Assembly (NCBI RefSeq): GCF_050003625.1
Contig: NC_134398.1
Span: forward strand, 70,998,891-71,062,890
DNA length: 64,000 bases
Direction of reading: 5' to 3'
DNA from: Haematobia irritans
Taxonomy: Eukaryota; Arthropoda; Insecta; Diptera; Muscidae
Shown here: positions 53,913-64,000 of the stretch, in pieces
Numbering within the stretch: the first letter of the stretch is position 1
How the letters are laid out: each line of letters starts with the position of its first letter
The notes under the pieces: model-generated
Database searches by the model: none
What the model saw: the letters and a program-made list of their open reading frames with translations, nothing else
What the model was told of the DNA's origin: nothing
Position numbers and translations under genes: made by a program

Positions 53913-55592
53913 AACAAGTATATACGGCCAGGCCGAAGCTTATGTACCCCCCACCATGGATTGCGTAGAGACTTCTACTCAAAACTGTCATCCACAATCG
54001 AATTACTTGGGTTGCGGTAACACTTGCCGATGGCAAGGTATCTTAAAACGTCCTAACACTGTCTTCTAAATTGCAAGGTAAATAGTCCATACGTGGTATA
54101 TATTAAACTAAAAAAGGCCGCTTAAATACGTATATAATTAAGTTTGACAAAATTTTTTATAGAAATAAAATTTTGACAAAAGTTTCTATAGAAATAAAAT
54201 TTTTACAACATTTTCTATAGAAGTAAAATTTGGACAACATTTTCTATAGAAATAAAATTTTGACAAAATTTTCTATAGAAATAAAAATGTAAAAATTTTG
54301 TATAGAAATAAAATTTTGACAAAATTTTCTATAGAAATAAAATTTTGACAAAATTTTCTATAGAAATAAAATTTTGACAAAATTTTTCTATAGAAATAAA
54401 ATTTTGGTAGATTATTTTGGCTCGAGTGGCAACCATGATTATGAACCGATATGGACCAATTTTTGTGTGATTGGGCCATATACTAACACCACGTTCCAAA
54501 TTTTAACCGGATCGGATGAATTTTGCTCCTCCAAAAGGCTCCGGAGGACAAATCTGGGGATCGGTTTATATGGGGGCTATATATAATTATGGACCGATGT
54601 GGACCAATTATTGCATGTTTGTTAGAGACCATATACCTACACCGTGTACCAAATTTCAGCTGGATCGGATGAAATTTGCTTCTCTTAGAGGCTCCGCAAG
54701 CCAAATCTGGGGATCGGTTTATATGGGGGCTATATATAATTATGGACCGATGTGGACCAATTTTTGCATGTTTGTTAAAGACCAAATACTAGCACTATGT
54801 ACCAAATTTCAGCCGGATCGGATAAAATTTGTTTCACTTAGAGGCTCCGCAAGCCAAATCTGGGGATCGGTTTATATGGGGGCTATATATAATTATGGAC
54901 CGATGTGGACCAATTTTTGCATGTTTGTTAGAGACCACATACCTACACCATGTACCAAATTTCAGCCGGATCGGATGAAATTTGCTTCACTTAGAGGTTC
55001 CGCAAGCCAAATCTGGGGATCGGTTTATATGGGGGCTATATATAATTATAGACCGATGTGGACCAATTTTTGCATGTTTGTTCAATACCAAATACTAGCA
55101 CTATGTACCAAATTTCAGCCGGATCGGATAAAATTTGTTTCACTTAGAGGCTCCGCAAGCCAAATCTGGGGATAGGTTTATATGGGGGCTATATATAAGT
55201 ATGGACCGATTTCGACCAATTTTTGCATGGTTGTGAGAGACCATGTACAAGCACCATGTACCAAATTTCAACCGGATCGGATGAATTTTGCTCCTCCAAG
55301 AGGCTCTGCAAGCCAAATCTGAGCGTCGGTTTATATGGGGGCTATACGTAAAAATGGACCGATATGGCCCATTTTCAATACCACCCGACCTACATCACTA
55401 ACAACTACTTGTGCCAAGTTTCAAGTCGATAGCTTGTTTCGTTAGCGTGATTTCAACAGCTTAGATCGACTCAGAATTTCACCACGACCCAGAATATATA
55501 TACTTTATGGGGTCTTAGAGCAATATTTCGATGTGTTACAAACGGAATGACAAAGTTAATATACCTCCCATCCTATGGTGGAGGGTATAAAA
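53913..55592 (-). repeat. mini-me-type repeat with 153-bp units, reverse orientation
   Basis: Reverse of the 3151-4610 family: begins AACAAGTATATACGGCCAGG and ends CCATCCTATGGTGGAGGGTATAAAAA. It contains an AT-rich tandem run of TCTATAGAAATAAAATTTTG units at about 54150-54410, then five units spaced exactly 153 bp (starts near 54570, 54723, 54876...). These hold a 219-codon frame open artificially. Confidence 0.75.
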
Positions 55593-55707
55593 AAAAACAA
55601 AGAGAGACAACCATTGCTAGAAATTAAACTATTGCTATTCCAAAAAATTAATAAAATTTATTAATAGTTTTCTAATCTCTTATATGAATTTGAACCAGTA
55701 GACTTAC

Positions 55708-55977
55708 CTCATATTGGGGATATCCATATGCTCTTAACCATTTGCAAATATCTTCAATATTCCATTCGTACACCGATGGCAGAGGTAATCTATCTACCAA
55801 TGTGGCACAAAGATTTACCAATTTGTCCGGAGTACACTTGAATACAATGGGAATATCGCTTGTATTGAATTTAGATTGTCCACGTGTGATATCATCCAAA
55901 TGAAATTTGTATGTGGACAATGGTCGGGGTATCTCCTTTGTTTTCGAAACTTCCAATGTTACAGAGAAATGAGGCAT
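55708..55977 (-). CDS. SAM-domain protein, first coding exon
   Basis: 90 codons from an ATG at 55975-55977 to a textbook donor (GAG|GTAAGT, exon end 55708). The last ~25 residues ('SVYEWNIEDICKWLRAYGYP', then QYE) are the first helix pair of a SAM domain (W..edV..WL...gyp.Y); the domain resumes in phase 0 at 49990. The first ~65 residues have no recognised motif ('FSVTLEVSKTKEIPRPLSTY'). This is the only gene in the window that looks like an intact chromosomal gene. The two-exon reading gives at least ~200 residues. It resembles the group of small insect SAM-domain proteins related to vertebrate SAMD15, from memory. Confidence 0.8.
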
Positions 55978-56269
55978 GTTCTATGCGACCCAGTTCCAAC
56001 TCGACTGATTTCTTCAAACTAGAAATTGTAATTATTTTCGCTTTTCTATTCCAACAATACAAGAATGAACTCTTTCATCGAATAAAACATCATTAGAGAG
56101 CAGGTGGATGAAGTTTGAATTTTGTTTTCTTTCCCATTCTCAGGGTTAAGCCACCGCAAAAAAAAAACTTTCTCCTATTGATTTTCTATTAGCAATTTCC
56201 AATACAATTCTATTAGAGTTCGCTTGGAAGGAAGTATGTAGCGAAACTTATAATTTTCTTTTGTTGTAG

Positions 56270-56400
56270 CACCATCATCTACAAGTGGCAGTGCAGGCAG
56301 TTACAACATGGGATTACACCATTTGTGGCAAATTGCCCCAATTCTCCGAGACCACAATTTTAATGGGCAAAGTTTATTTGGCGAAAAACTTTTCCCTTGA
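56270..56400 (+). CDS. possible terminal exon of an unidentified gene
   Basis: A good acceptor (TTTTCTTTTGTTGTAG, AG ending 56269) precedes sequence that is open in two frames. One reads 'SSTSGSAGSYNMGLHHLWQI' and 'APILRDHNFNGQSLFGEKL' and stops at TGA 56398-56400. The other stays open to 56509 ('AVQAVTTWDYTICGKLPQFS', 'ETTILMGKVYLAKNFSLETI') with fairly GC-rich third positions. Local base composition is higher in GC than the surroundings. No upstream exon found in the window, no domain recognised. Confidence 0.3.
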
Positions 56401-57771
56401 GACGATAGAGGTGTTGTGCACCATGTCCTACCTCAACACAATGCCACCAGGAGAGCTCTATGTACATGGAAATATTTTTTCTTTTTTTATTAAACTGTTA
56501 CAGGATTAGTGCTTGTTGTGCGGGCATGTCGTTACATTCCGTCGATGATTGATTTGTGGTTACCGAAACAAGTTGCTACGATGATGATGATGATGACGAG
56601 GATTTTGGAAACGGCTGCCTTCACACAGGACAGGTTGCCGCCATCACTATAGGATGTGGGACATAGGAACAGGTAAATTGCTTGTCGATTGTTAATAACG
56701 ATTTTGGCTTAAATAGCTAAGGTCGTGTCTTATGGCATTGCTTAATGCTCTGTTGTATATTGGAATGAAAGGAAGGAAGGAAGTCTTTCGGGGAAATTGT
56801 AAATTTTGTTTATAGCGGAAATTGGCATTTATTGAACTACAAACTATCCAAAAGTACTGATTATATTCTAACCAAACAAACGGAAATTCGGGTTAGTGAA
56901 ATATCCTAATGACCGGTATTATAATTTTTATCGGATTAATGTATGACATGAATCATTGAAAGCGGTTGAATGCTTTAGATTGGTCATGATATTAGTCCAG
57001 CCTGATAGAGTGTGCTGTGCTGTGCATAATAAATGCATCTAAGAAATCCCCATATTATTTTTGGAACAAAATTAGTCGCACTGACACACCAAAATATTGC
57101 AAAACACTCTCTGAATGGCATGGTTAATTATTCATAAATTTAAAAATCAATCTTTTGTTCGCCTCCGATAAAAGAAAATATTTTCTAAAAAAGAATTTTG
57201 GATAATTCTTGTCACAGTTCATTGGATCATATAAAAAGTACACTCAAAAAAGGGGACGCTAATGCCAATTTTTTTAGTTCATCAAGATTAGTTGATTTTA
57301 GTTAAATTCTGTACAATGTGAGCAAATGTTTCTTATTTGAACAATTTTTTGCTAACTTTAATGACATGAACTAAAAATAAGAAATACATTTATATACAAA
57401 TATAGTGCCCAAAATTTCTAAAAAATAAAATAGTTCATATTATACTTTTCGTCTGTTGCTTAAGCTACACTTGCACCCTCAAAAAAAAATCGCTTCTCTA
57501 ACATATGTTCCAAACATATTTTGCAGGAAGCACATATATTATTGGTTATTGCCGAAACATTATTATATTTGTTTTATGTGAACATATTATATGTTTGGAA
57601 GCATTTTGAGCCCAAAAATATTATATGCTTGGAAGAATTTTCTCCCCAAGAAGATTGTGCTCATTCCCTCACATAATTTTCACTTCCACGAAATTTTTAG
57701 TTCGAAATTTTTCGGCACCTTTTTCTGTAATACAAATAATGTTGAAGAAATTATTCAATTTTCAATTTCAA
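56401..57771. other. non-coding stretch
   Basis: Includes a short (GAT)n run at 56582-56597 beside an exon-like piece ending ACAG|GTAAAT near 56670. A dispersed repeat with AACATATTATATGTTTGGAAG lies at 57490-57660, related to 48840-49010 and 60360-60580. Confidence 0.35.
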
Positions 57772-59740
57772 TTTTTATACCCACCACCATAGAATGGTGA
57801 CGGGGTATAATAAGTTTGTCATTCCGTTTGTAACGCATCGAAATATCGATTTCCGACTATATAAAGTATATATATTCTTGATCAGGGAGAAATTCTAAGA
57901 CGATATAAGCATGTCCGTCTGTCCGTCTGTCTGTCTGTCTGGCTGTCTGTTGTAATCACGCTACAGCATTCAATAATGGAGCTATCTTCCTGAAATTTGG
58001 CACAGAATCGTCTTTTGTCTGCGCGCAGGTCAAGTTCGAAGATGGGCTATATCGGGCCATGTTTTGGTATAGCCCCCATATAAACCGACCTCCCGATTTG
58101 GGGTCTTTCGCTTATAGAAACCGTAGTTTTCATCCAATTTGCGCGAAATTGAAAATCTATAGATATTTTGGGACCTTGAAGAGGTGTGCCAAAAATGGTG
58201 AGTGTCGGTACATGTTTTGGTATAGCCCCCATATAAACCGACCTCCCGATTTGGGGTCTTTCGCTTATAGAAACCGTAGTTTTCATCCAATTTGCGCGAA
58301 ATTTAAAATCTAGAGGTATTTTATGACCATAAAGAGGTGTGCCAAAAATGGTGAGTGTCGGTCCATGTTTTGGTATAGCCCCCATATAGACCGATCTCCC
58401 GATTTTACTTCTTGGGCTTATAGAAACCGCAGTTTTTATTCAATTTACCTGAAATTGGAAATCTAGAGGTATTGTAGGACCACAAATACGTGTGCCAAAC
58501 ATTGTGAGTATCCGTCCATATTTTGGTATAGCCCCCATATAGAGCGATCTCCCGATTTGGGGTCTTGGGCTTATAGAAACCGTAGTTTTCATCCAATTTG
58601 CGCGAAATTGAAAATCTAGAGGTATTTTATGACCATAAAGAGGTGTGCCAAAAATGGTGAGTATCGGTCCATATTTTGGTGTAGCCCCCAAATAGTATCA
58701 ATTACTATTTTTTAAATTAAATTGACTAAACCAGACTAAACAAAATAATAAAGGAGCTTTAGTTATTCAACTAAATCAAAAGTTCAACCACAGATTTATT
58801 TTATAAATACCAGATTAAAAACATTGCCATCGGCAACTGCTACCACAACCAAAGTAATTCGATTGTGCATGAAAATCTTTAGCGGAACTTTCTGCTGTGT
58901 ATATACTTGTTTAATTTTTAGAAAAATGTAAAATCGTAAATAGGTTTTCAAATTCTGGGGGGCTAACATTTTTCTGGGGAGGTCTAAGCCCCCTCCCCAG
59001 AGGCCTTCCTACGCTTATGGTCCCCATATAAAACGACCTCCCGATTTGGGGTCTTGGGTTTATAGAAACCGTAGTTTTTATCCAATTTGTCTGAAATTGG
59101 AAATCTAGAGGTATTTTGGGACCATAAAGAGGTGTGCCGAAAATGGTGAGTATCGGTCCATATTTTTGTATAGCCCCCATATAGACCGATTTCCCGATTT
59201 TACTTCTTGGGCTTCTAGAATCCGAAGTTTTTATCCTATTTGCCTGAAATTGGAAATCTATAGGTATTTTCGGGTCATAAAGAGGTGTGCCGAAAGCGGT
59301 GAGTATCGGTCCATATTTTAGTATAGCCCCCATCAGAACGATCTCCCGATTAAACTCCTTGGGTTTCTAGAAACCGTAGTTTTTATCTGATTTGCCAGAA
59401 ATAGTAAATACTGATCATGAAAATTGTTTGAAACTCAATGTAAAATTTCCAGATTTTACTTCTACAGATTTAAGATTTCAAATCAAGACGTTATTTTATA
59501 TTTTTCTTGCACACTTACAAGAGATGTTAATGATTCCTCTAAAACTCAAGCAAAAATGGTTCTTATAAATCCAGAATCTGATATAGTCCTCATAGGTGAA
59601 ATCTTTAAATTTATCTTCGGGAAGTGTCCTCAAGTCCTCTAGCCCTCCTGAAATTTCAAAGGAAACCCTAATATCTGGTTCATGGTGGTGGGTATTTAAG
59701 ATTCGGCCCGGCCGAACTTACTGCTGTATATACTTGTTTT
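57772..59740 (+). repeat. mini-me-type repeat, third subfamily, with 153-bp units
   Basis: Starts TTTTTATACCCACCACCATAG and ends GGCCCGGCCGAACTTACTGC...ATACTTGTTTT. It has a (GTCT)n core at 57916-57950 and units spaced 153 bp (AGCCCCCATATAAACCGACC at 58071 and 58224, and so on). An unrelated or rearranged stretch occupies about 58690-59020, within which a partial end (TGTGTATATACTTGTTTAATTTT) suggests two copies side by side. Confidence 0.7.
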
Positions 59741-59756
59741 TTTAAATTTACCTTTC

Positions 59757-59830
59757 GCCTGGATAGAGAATCGAACCAGGAACCATGTAATTTGTAAGCC
59801 AACACACTACCACTGGGCTACGTAGCTGTT
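59757..59830 (-). repeat. tRNA-like SINE head
   Basis: Minus strand: TAGCCCAGTGGTAGTGTGTT (A-box-like), then GGTTCCTGGTTCGATTCTC (B-box-like), spaced as in a tRNA. It lacks clean acceptor-stem pairing, so it is taken as a SINE head rather than a tRNA gene. A second A-box-like GGAGCAGTGGTTAGCATACG lies on the plus strand at about 59913. Confidence 0.4.
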
Positions 59831-59840
59831 ATAGTCATAG

Positions 59841-61154
59841 CATAGCTTGCAGCGCCCACGAGCCCATGCAAACATAACATTATTTAACCGAAACATACAC
59901 TTGTTGGCCACGTGGAGCAGTGGTTAGCATACGTTCCGATTTCTTTTAACGAACCAAGAAAAAAATTGTGCCCATAATGCCAAACTGATAAACAAAACAC
60001 ATGTCCACATATAGATAATATGCTGCTCTCAAGGCGAAAACATGCTGTTTTTTTTCAAATGTCTATTCTCTTGGTTCCGAATGTCTATTCTCTTTACTCC
60101 GAATACTCATTCTAATATTCAAATTAAATAATATTTAAACTTAACCATATCAAATTTTTGGCCTTATCATAAAACAGTTTTCCGAAACAACATATAAGCG
60201 GTTTCATAGAAATTGCTCTCTTCATTCATTCTCTCGCTGTGTTATGTTGATATCTTTCGTCAACCCTCCCGGTTTCCATCTCTATTTCTTTCTCTATACT
60301 CTTTCTCCCTGTCGCTCTCTGAATAAAATATCACAACATATATATGTTTACTCGAAATTTGTAAATTTATATATGTTTACATTCACATATATTATTTTTA
60401 TAAAACATTCATGCCCCAAACATAATATATTCTAACATATTAACATATGTGTCCCAAACATTTAGTGTTAGTTTAGGAACATTACATGTTTGCACTTAAA
60501 TATATTGTGTTTAAAAATTGTGCCCGAAACACATTTTGTTTATATCGGAACATATGAAAAACATATTTTTCTAACAGTGTGCAAATGTCTTGCAATCATT
60601 CCCCTAGTCAATTTGACAAACATAATTTTTGTTCTGTTGGTTAAGCTACACTTGTAGTTTAGGCAATGCATGACATTAAGCTGAAATCAAAAACAACAAT
60701 AATGATTGAAGAATAAACCAACAATAACAAACAAAATTAATGTTCATATTTTCCTAAATTGGGAGAAGTTTGCTTAAATTGAATTTATAGTCCCTCAAAT
60801 GAGTAAATTTCACTTCCAATCCAATCCAATGTGCGATATATCGCACAATGTCACATAGAAGTGCATTAGAAAATATAATTGGTTTAAAAACCTAAATTAA
60901 TGATAAATTCGTGAACGAGTACGCTTCTCCTAATTTTACCCAAGAGAATAAATATTTTTATTGCAAAATTACATAAACAAATCTATTGTTGTGCAATTTT
61001 CGTAAATGTATGTTAAACCCATTCCATTAATAAATAACAGATTTATTTTTATGGCGCGTTTAAAAATGTTTTGATCCTATCAACACGATATTTTTTATTG
61101 TATTTTGTTGATGTTAAAAAAATAATACCACATTCAATACTTTATTTCCTTAAA
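59841..61154. other. non-coding stretch with old repeats
   Basis: Contains copies of the ACATAT-rich repeat (60340-60580) and of the host repeat of the giant element (60600-60740; CTACACTTGTAGTTTAGGCAATGCATG). No gene seen. Confidence 0.4.
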
Positions 61155-61156
61155 TA

Positions 61157-62088
61157 AAGGGTGATTCTTTTGAGGTTAGGATTTTCATGCATTAGTATTT
61201 GACAGATCACGTGGGATTTCAGACATGGTGTCAAAGAGAAAGATGCTCAGTATGCTTTGACATTTCATCATGAATAGACTTACTAACGAGCAACGCTTGC
61301 AAATCATTGAATTTTATTACCAAAATCAGTGGCAGAAAATCCGCTTTTTTATCGACAAATTTTGTTCAGCGATGAGGCTCATTTCTGGTTGAATGGCTAC
61401 GTAAATAAGCAAAATTGCCGCATTTGGAGTGAAGAGCAACCAGAAGCCGTTCAAGAACTGCCCATGCATCCCGAAAAATGCACTGTTTGGTGTGGTTTGT
61501 ACGCTGGTGGAATCATTGGACCGTATTTTTTCAAAGATGCTGTTGGACGCAACGTTACGGTGAATGGCGATCGCTATCGTTCGATGCTAACAAACTTTTT
61601 GTTGCCAAAAATGGAAGAACTGAACTTGGTTGACATGTGGTTTCAACAAGATGGCGCTACATGCCACACAGCTCGCGATTCTATGGCCATTTTGAGGGAA
61701 AACTTCGGAGAACAATTCATCTCAAGAAATGGACCGGTAAGTTGGCCACCAAGATCATGCGATTTGACGCCTTTAGACTATTTTTGTGGGGCTACGTCAA
61801 GTCTAAAGTCTACAGAAATAAGCCAGCAACTATTCCAGCTTTGGAAGACAACATTTCCGAAGAAATTCGGGCTATTCCGGCCGAAATGCTCGAAAAAGTT
61901 GCCCAAAATTGGACTTTCCGAATGGACCACCTAAGACGCAGCCGCGGTCAACATTTAAATGAAATTATCTTCAAAAAGTAAATGTCATGGACCAATCTAA
62001 CGTTTCAAATAAAGAACCGATGAGATTTTGCAAATTTTATGCGTTTTTTTTTAAAAAAAAGTTATCAAGCTCTTAACAAATCACCCTT
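61157..62088 (+). mobile_element. deleted Tc1/mariner-group transposon, rosa-like (DD41D)
   Basis: Ends AAGGGTGATTCTTTTGAGG and mirror (...AACAAATCACCCTT), flanked by TA (61155-61156, 62089-62090). 932 bp against about 1.3 kb expected. It carries the broken transposase below. Confidence 0.8.
61271..61981 (+). pseudogene. rosa-like transposase relic
   Basis: It starts 'MNRLTNEQRLQIIEFYYQNQ' at 61271. A deletion then removes most of the DNA-binding part and jumps, out of frame, to 'AENPLFYRQILFSDEAHFWL' (first Asp). 'VDMWFQQDGATCHTA' carries the second Asp, and 'RSCDLTPLDYF' the third. Counting to the Asp of PLD gives 41 residues between them, the spacing of the rosa (DD41D) family described from a tephritid fly. 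A one-base loss after DYF shifts frame, and the C-terminus ('WGYVKSKVYRNKPATIPALE') continues in the next frame to 61981. Inactive. Confidence 0.8.
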
Positions 62089-63374
62089 TATTTCTTACAT
62101 ACATTGAAAAGAAGCATGTCCGGTTCCAAAGATGTTGTACACTAATTCCGAGACAAATTCGAATGTATTCGTTTTTTTCAGCTTTTTCTTCATGAGCTAT
62201 CAAAGTGCTCGAATTCAAGTTGAAAAACATTTTCTATTTTTGAACCCTTTTTTGGTTTGTGGTCAAGATACAAAAACTCCACAAACTAAAAGACTATTTC
62301 ATTAATTTTAAGATTTTTTTAGAATTGACCCTAGCCTTCTTTCATGTAAAGATACCCATTTTTAACTTGAATCACTTAACTATAAGGACAAAACGACTTC
62401 ATCGGCTTTTGGACAAGAAAAAAGTTTATATTATAACCTAAATTCGCGTTCGTATTTTAACGACAAGAAATCTTTGTGAGGCCAAAGAGACAAAGACAAT
62501 ATTTTTTCAGTGTATAAAGCAATTCATATCTACTATTTTAATTTGGTAATATCATAATAACTTTAGAATATTATAATAACATGAAAGGGATAAACGAGTC
62601 AAATGCTAATATTCCTAATAATTTACTGACAGTCTATCTAAGGTATTTGTATGGTAATATTAGATTTAAAGTTTACGATAACTTTTATGAATATGAAGAA
62701 AAAAAACTTTACAGCAAAAATGCCCGCATAATGGCTGAAACCATTATTCATTTTTCAATTGATCTTTGGAATATGTGGAAAACCTTATTCTGGCAGCAAG
62801 GCTTAGATAAAAGTGCTGTTTTATCCATATTTCGATAGAAACATGACGAAAATAAAAAAGCAAAAAACAGCTAAAAGGGTCATGAAAAAAAGCCAGAAAA
62901 AAAGCTAAATGCATTTTTTCCCGCTAAACGACTTCAAAAAAAAGCCAAATCTAGCGGGAAAATAACTACATTGGTAACGCTGTTCGACATACAGAAACAG
63001 GCTGTAAATCTACATTGCACCCAGAGAAGGAATATGATGAGCCCAAACATGTTTCTACAAAAATTTGGAGAAAATTTTACCAAACAACAACCAAAAATAA
63101 TGTATTTTGCAAAATTGTATTTCTATAAAAAAAATATTTCTATAGAAAATTTTGTTAAAATTTTATTCCAAAATTGTTTGTTTTCAATTGTTTTCAAAAT
63201 TTTATTTCTATAGAATATTTCGTCAAAATTCTATTCCTATAGAATATTTTATCAAAATTGTATTTCTATAGAAAATTTTGTAAACATTTTATTTTTCAGA
63301 TCGATCCGCCCCCTGTAAACGTTAATAGTTAGACCCTTCACCAGTCTGTCTGCGAGCACATTTTCGAAATCAAT
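62089..63374. other. non-coding stretch with one unassigned ORF
   Basis: 62581-62838 is an ATG-started 85-codon ORF ('NNLLTVYLRYLYGNIRFKVY') with no motif and AT-rich codons; it is not called as a gene. Repeats: 62215-62515 matches 8340-8695; 62850-62965 has AAAAAGC runs around CCCGCTAAA/TAGCGGG; 63110-63300 is an AT-rich tandem run (TTTCTATAGAAAATTTTGT) related to 54150-54410. Confidence 0.4.
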
Positions 63375-63890
63375 GTGGGGTTGCATTTTGAGACCAATCG
63401 ACATAAAATTGTGCACAGGTATTGTACTGGGTCAGAATAGAACCCCTATTCATTTTGGAAGAAACCAGTCCAGATTTAGATATAGCTCTCGTGTTCTATG
63501 TAGATATAGCTCTTTCATCCGATACGCACTTAATTCTGAATTGATAATATTTTCAAGTGTGCTACATTTGGTTGAAATCGGTTCTAATTTAGACATAGCT
63601 CCCATATATATCCTTCGCTTCGATTCACAACTTATCACTTAAAGACAACACATTGCTTTTAAGACAAACGCATACTAATTTTGAACATTTTTAATATTAT
63701 TCTATACACCTATAGTAATATTTTCCATTTTACATTGTGTCACTTAGTTTATTAGGTTTTTTTTACGGCCAATTTTCTACAACGTGTTTTTAACTAGCGT
63801 ATCAAAATGTACATAAAGTAACAAGTGCCAACTTTGCCAGAATGTTTGCCCATCACCATGCCACCATATATATGGTGGTGGGTATAAAAA
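63375..63890 (+). repeat. partial mini-me-type repeat
   Basis: Contains AGTCCAGATTTAGATATAGC and CTCCCATATATATCCTTCG motifs, and ends near CATATATATGGTGGTGGGTATAAAAAG. The left end and microsatellite core are missing. Confidence 0.55.
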
Positions 63891-64000
63891 GTCGGAAAGA
63901 TTGTTGGTGCTTAAAAAGAAATATTCGTGTAACAATTTCCTATTTTGTTCTACATATGTACTAATTCCCTCACATATTGTATTTTAATGATAGCCCTGCT

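Larger units (their letters stand above)
49991..55707 (-). other. 5.7-kb intron of the SAM-domain gene, filled with repeats
   Basis: Bounded by GTAAGT (55707 downwards) and TTTTCAG (49991 upwards). Contents: Tigger-like element 50100-51165, small MITE 51703-52011, unassigned AT-rich DNA 51166-53150 including a (TG)n run near 52755-52770, exon-like tandem units 53156-53820, and a mini-me repeat 53913-55592. Confidence 0.75.

Noticed and set aside
54516..55175. 219-codon open frame on the plus strand
   Set aside because: Same artefact as above in the reverse-oriented mini-me copy.
58047..59333. Several 80-140-codon frames with 'MGAIPKYGPILTIFGTPLYG' repeats
   Set aside because: Also 153-bp mini-me units; the frames change between units and do not form one protein.
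59757..59830. Functional tRNA gene
   Set aside because: It has A- and B-box-like motifs, but the acceptor stem does not pair cleanly and similar heads occur in SINEs nearby.
62581..62838. 85-codon ATG ORF
   Set aside because: No motif, AT-rich codons, sits among repeats with no splice or neighbour support.

Overview
The window reads as transposon-rich nuclear DNA of a higher fly, most likely a muscid or related calyptrate. The reasons are the AT-rich composition, GT-AG introns, many (GTCY)n 'mini-me'-type dipteran repeats, and mariner, rosa-like, Tigger/pogo, piggyBac, hAT and Harbinger relics. Degenerate non-LTR retrotransposons and tRNA-derived SINEs are also present. No tRNA, rRNA, CRISPR or bacterial operon was seen, and most short open frames are chance products of repeats. 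The organism call is inference from repeat types.

The central object is a 23,979-bp foldback DNA transposon at 24018-47996. It has two mirror-image 4,732-bp terminal inverted repeats (24018-28749 and 43265-47996) and a 9-bp target-site duplication, GTTTAGTCA (24009-24017 and 47997-48005). Related repeats at about 23026-23070 and 60640-60680 show the unoccupied target. Each arm carries an array of about 303-bp tandem units in two alternating variants, then a unique zone with a pair of small open frames facing inward. The 14.5-kb interior holds one large minus-strand gene (about 36945-33260). It encodes a zinc-finger region, a Mutator-like (MULE) DDE transposase core, an Ulp1/SENP-type cysteine protease domain and a C-terminal Cys/His cluster. 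The gene is interrupted by a single in-frame TAA and appears to have at least one spliced 3' exon. The layout recalls Drosophila Foldback/NOF, but the protein architecture and the size are unusual.

Left flank (1-24008): a deleted non-LTR element (ORF1 plus endonuclease tail), a Tc1-type MITE, mini-me repeats, a deleted mariner, a hAT MITE, and a LINE RNase H/3' end split by a 4.16-kb hAT-like element. Then come Tigger-like MITEs, a Jockey-like reverse transcriptase relic split by a piggyBac-type MITE, a foldback MITE, a Harbinger transposase relic and a SINE. The SINE shares its 3' tail with the LINE.

Right flank (48006-64000): the one convincing host gene, a minus-strand SAM-domain protein. 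Its SAM domain is split by a 5.7-kb intron (49991-55707). That intron holds a deleted Tigger-like element, a tandem array of exon-like units with conserved splice sites, and a mini-me repeat. Beyond it are another mini-me repeat, a deleted rosa-like (DD41D) transposon and a partial mini-me.

All calls come from reading the sequence. No database search was run, so family names rest on remembered motifs.
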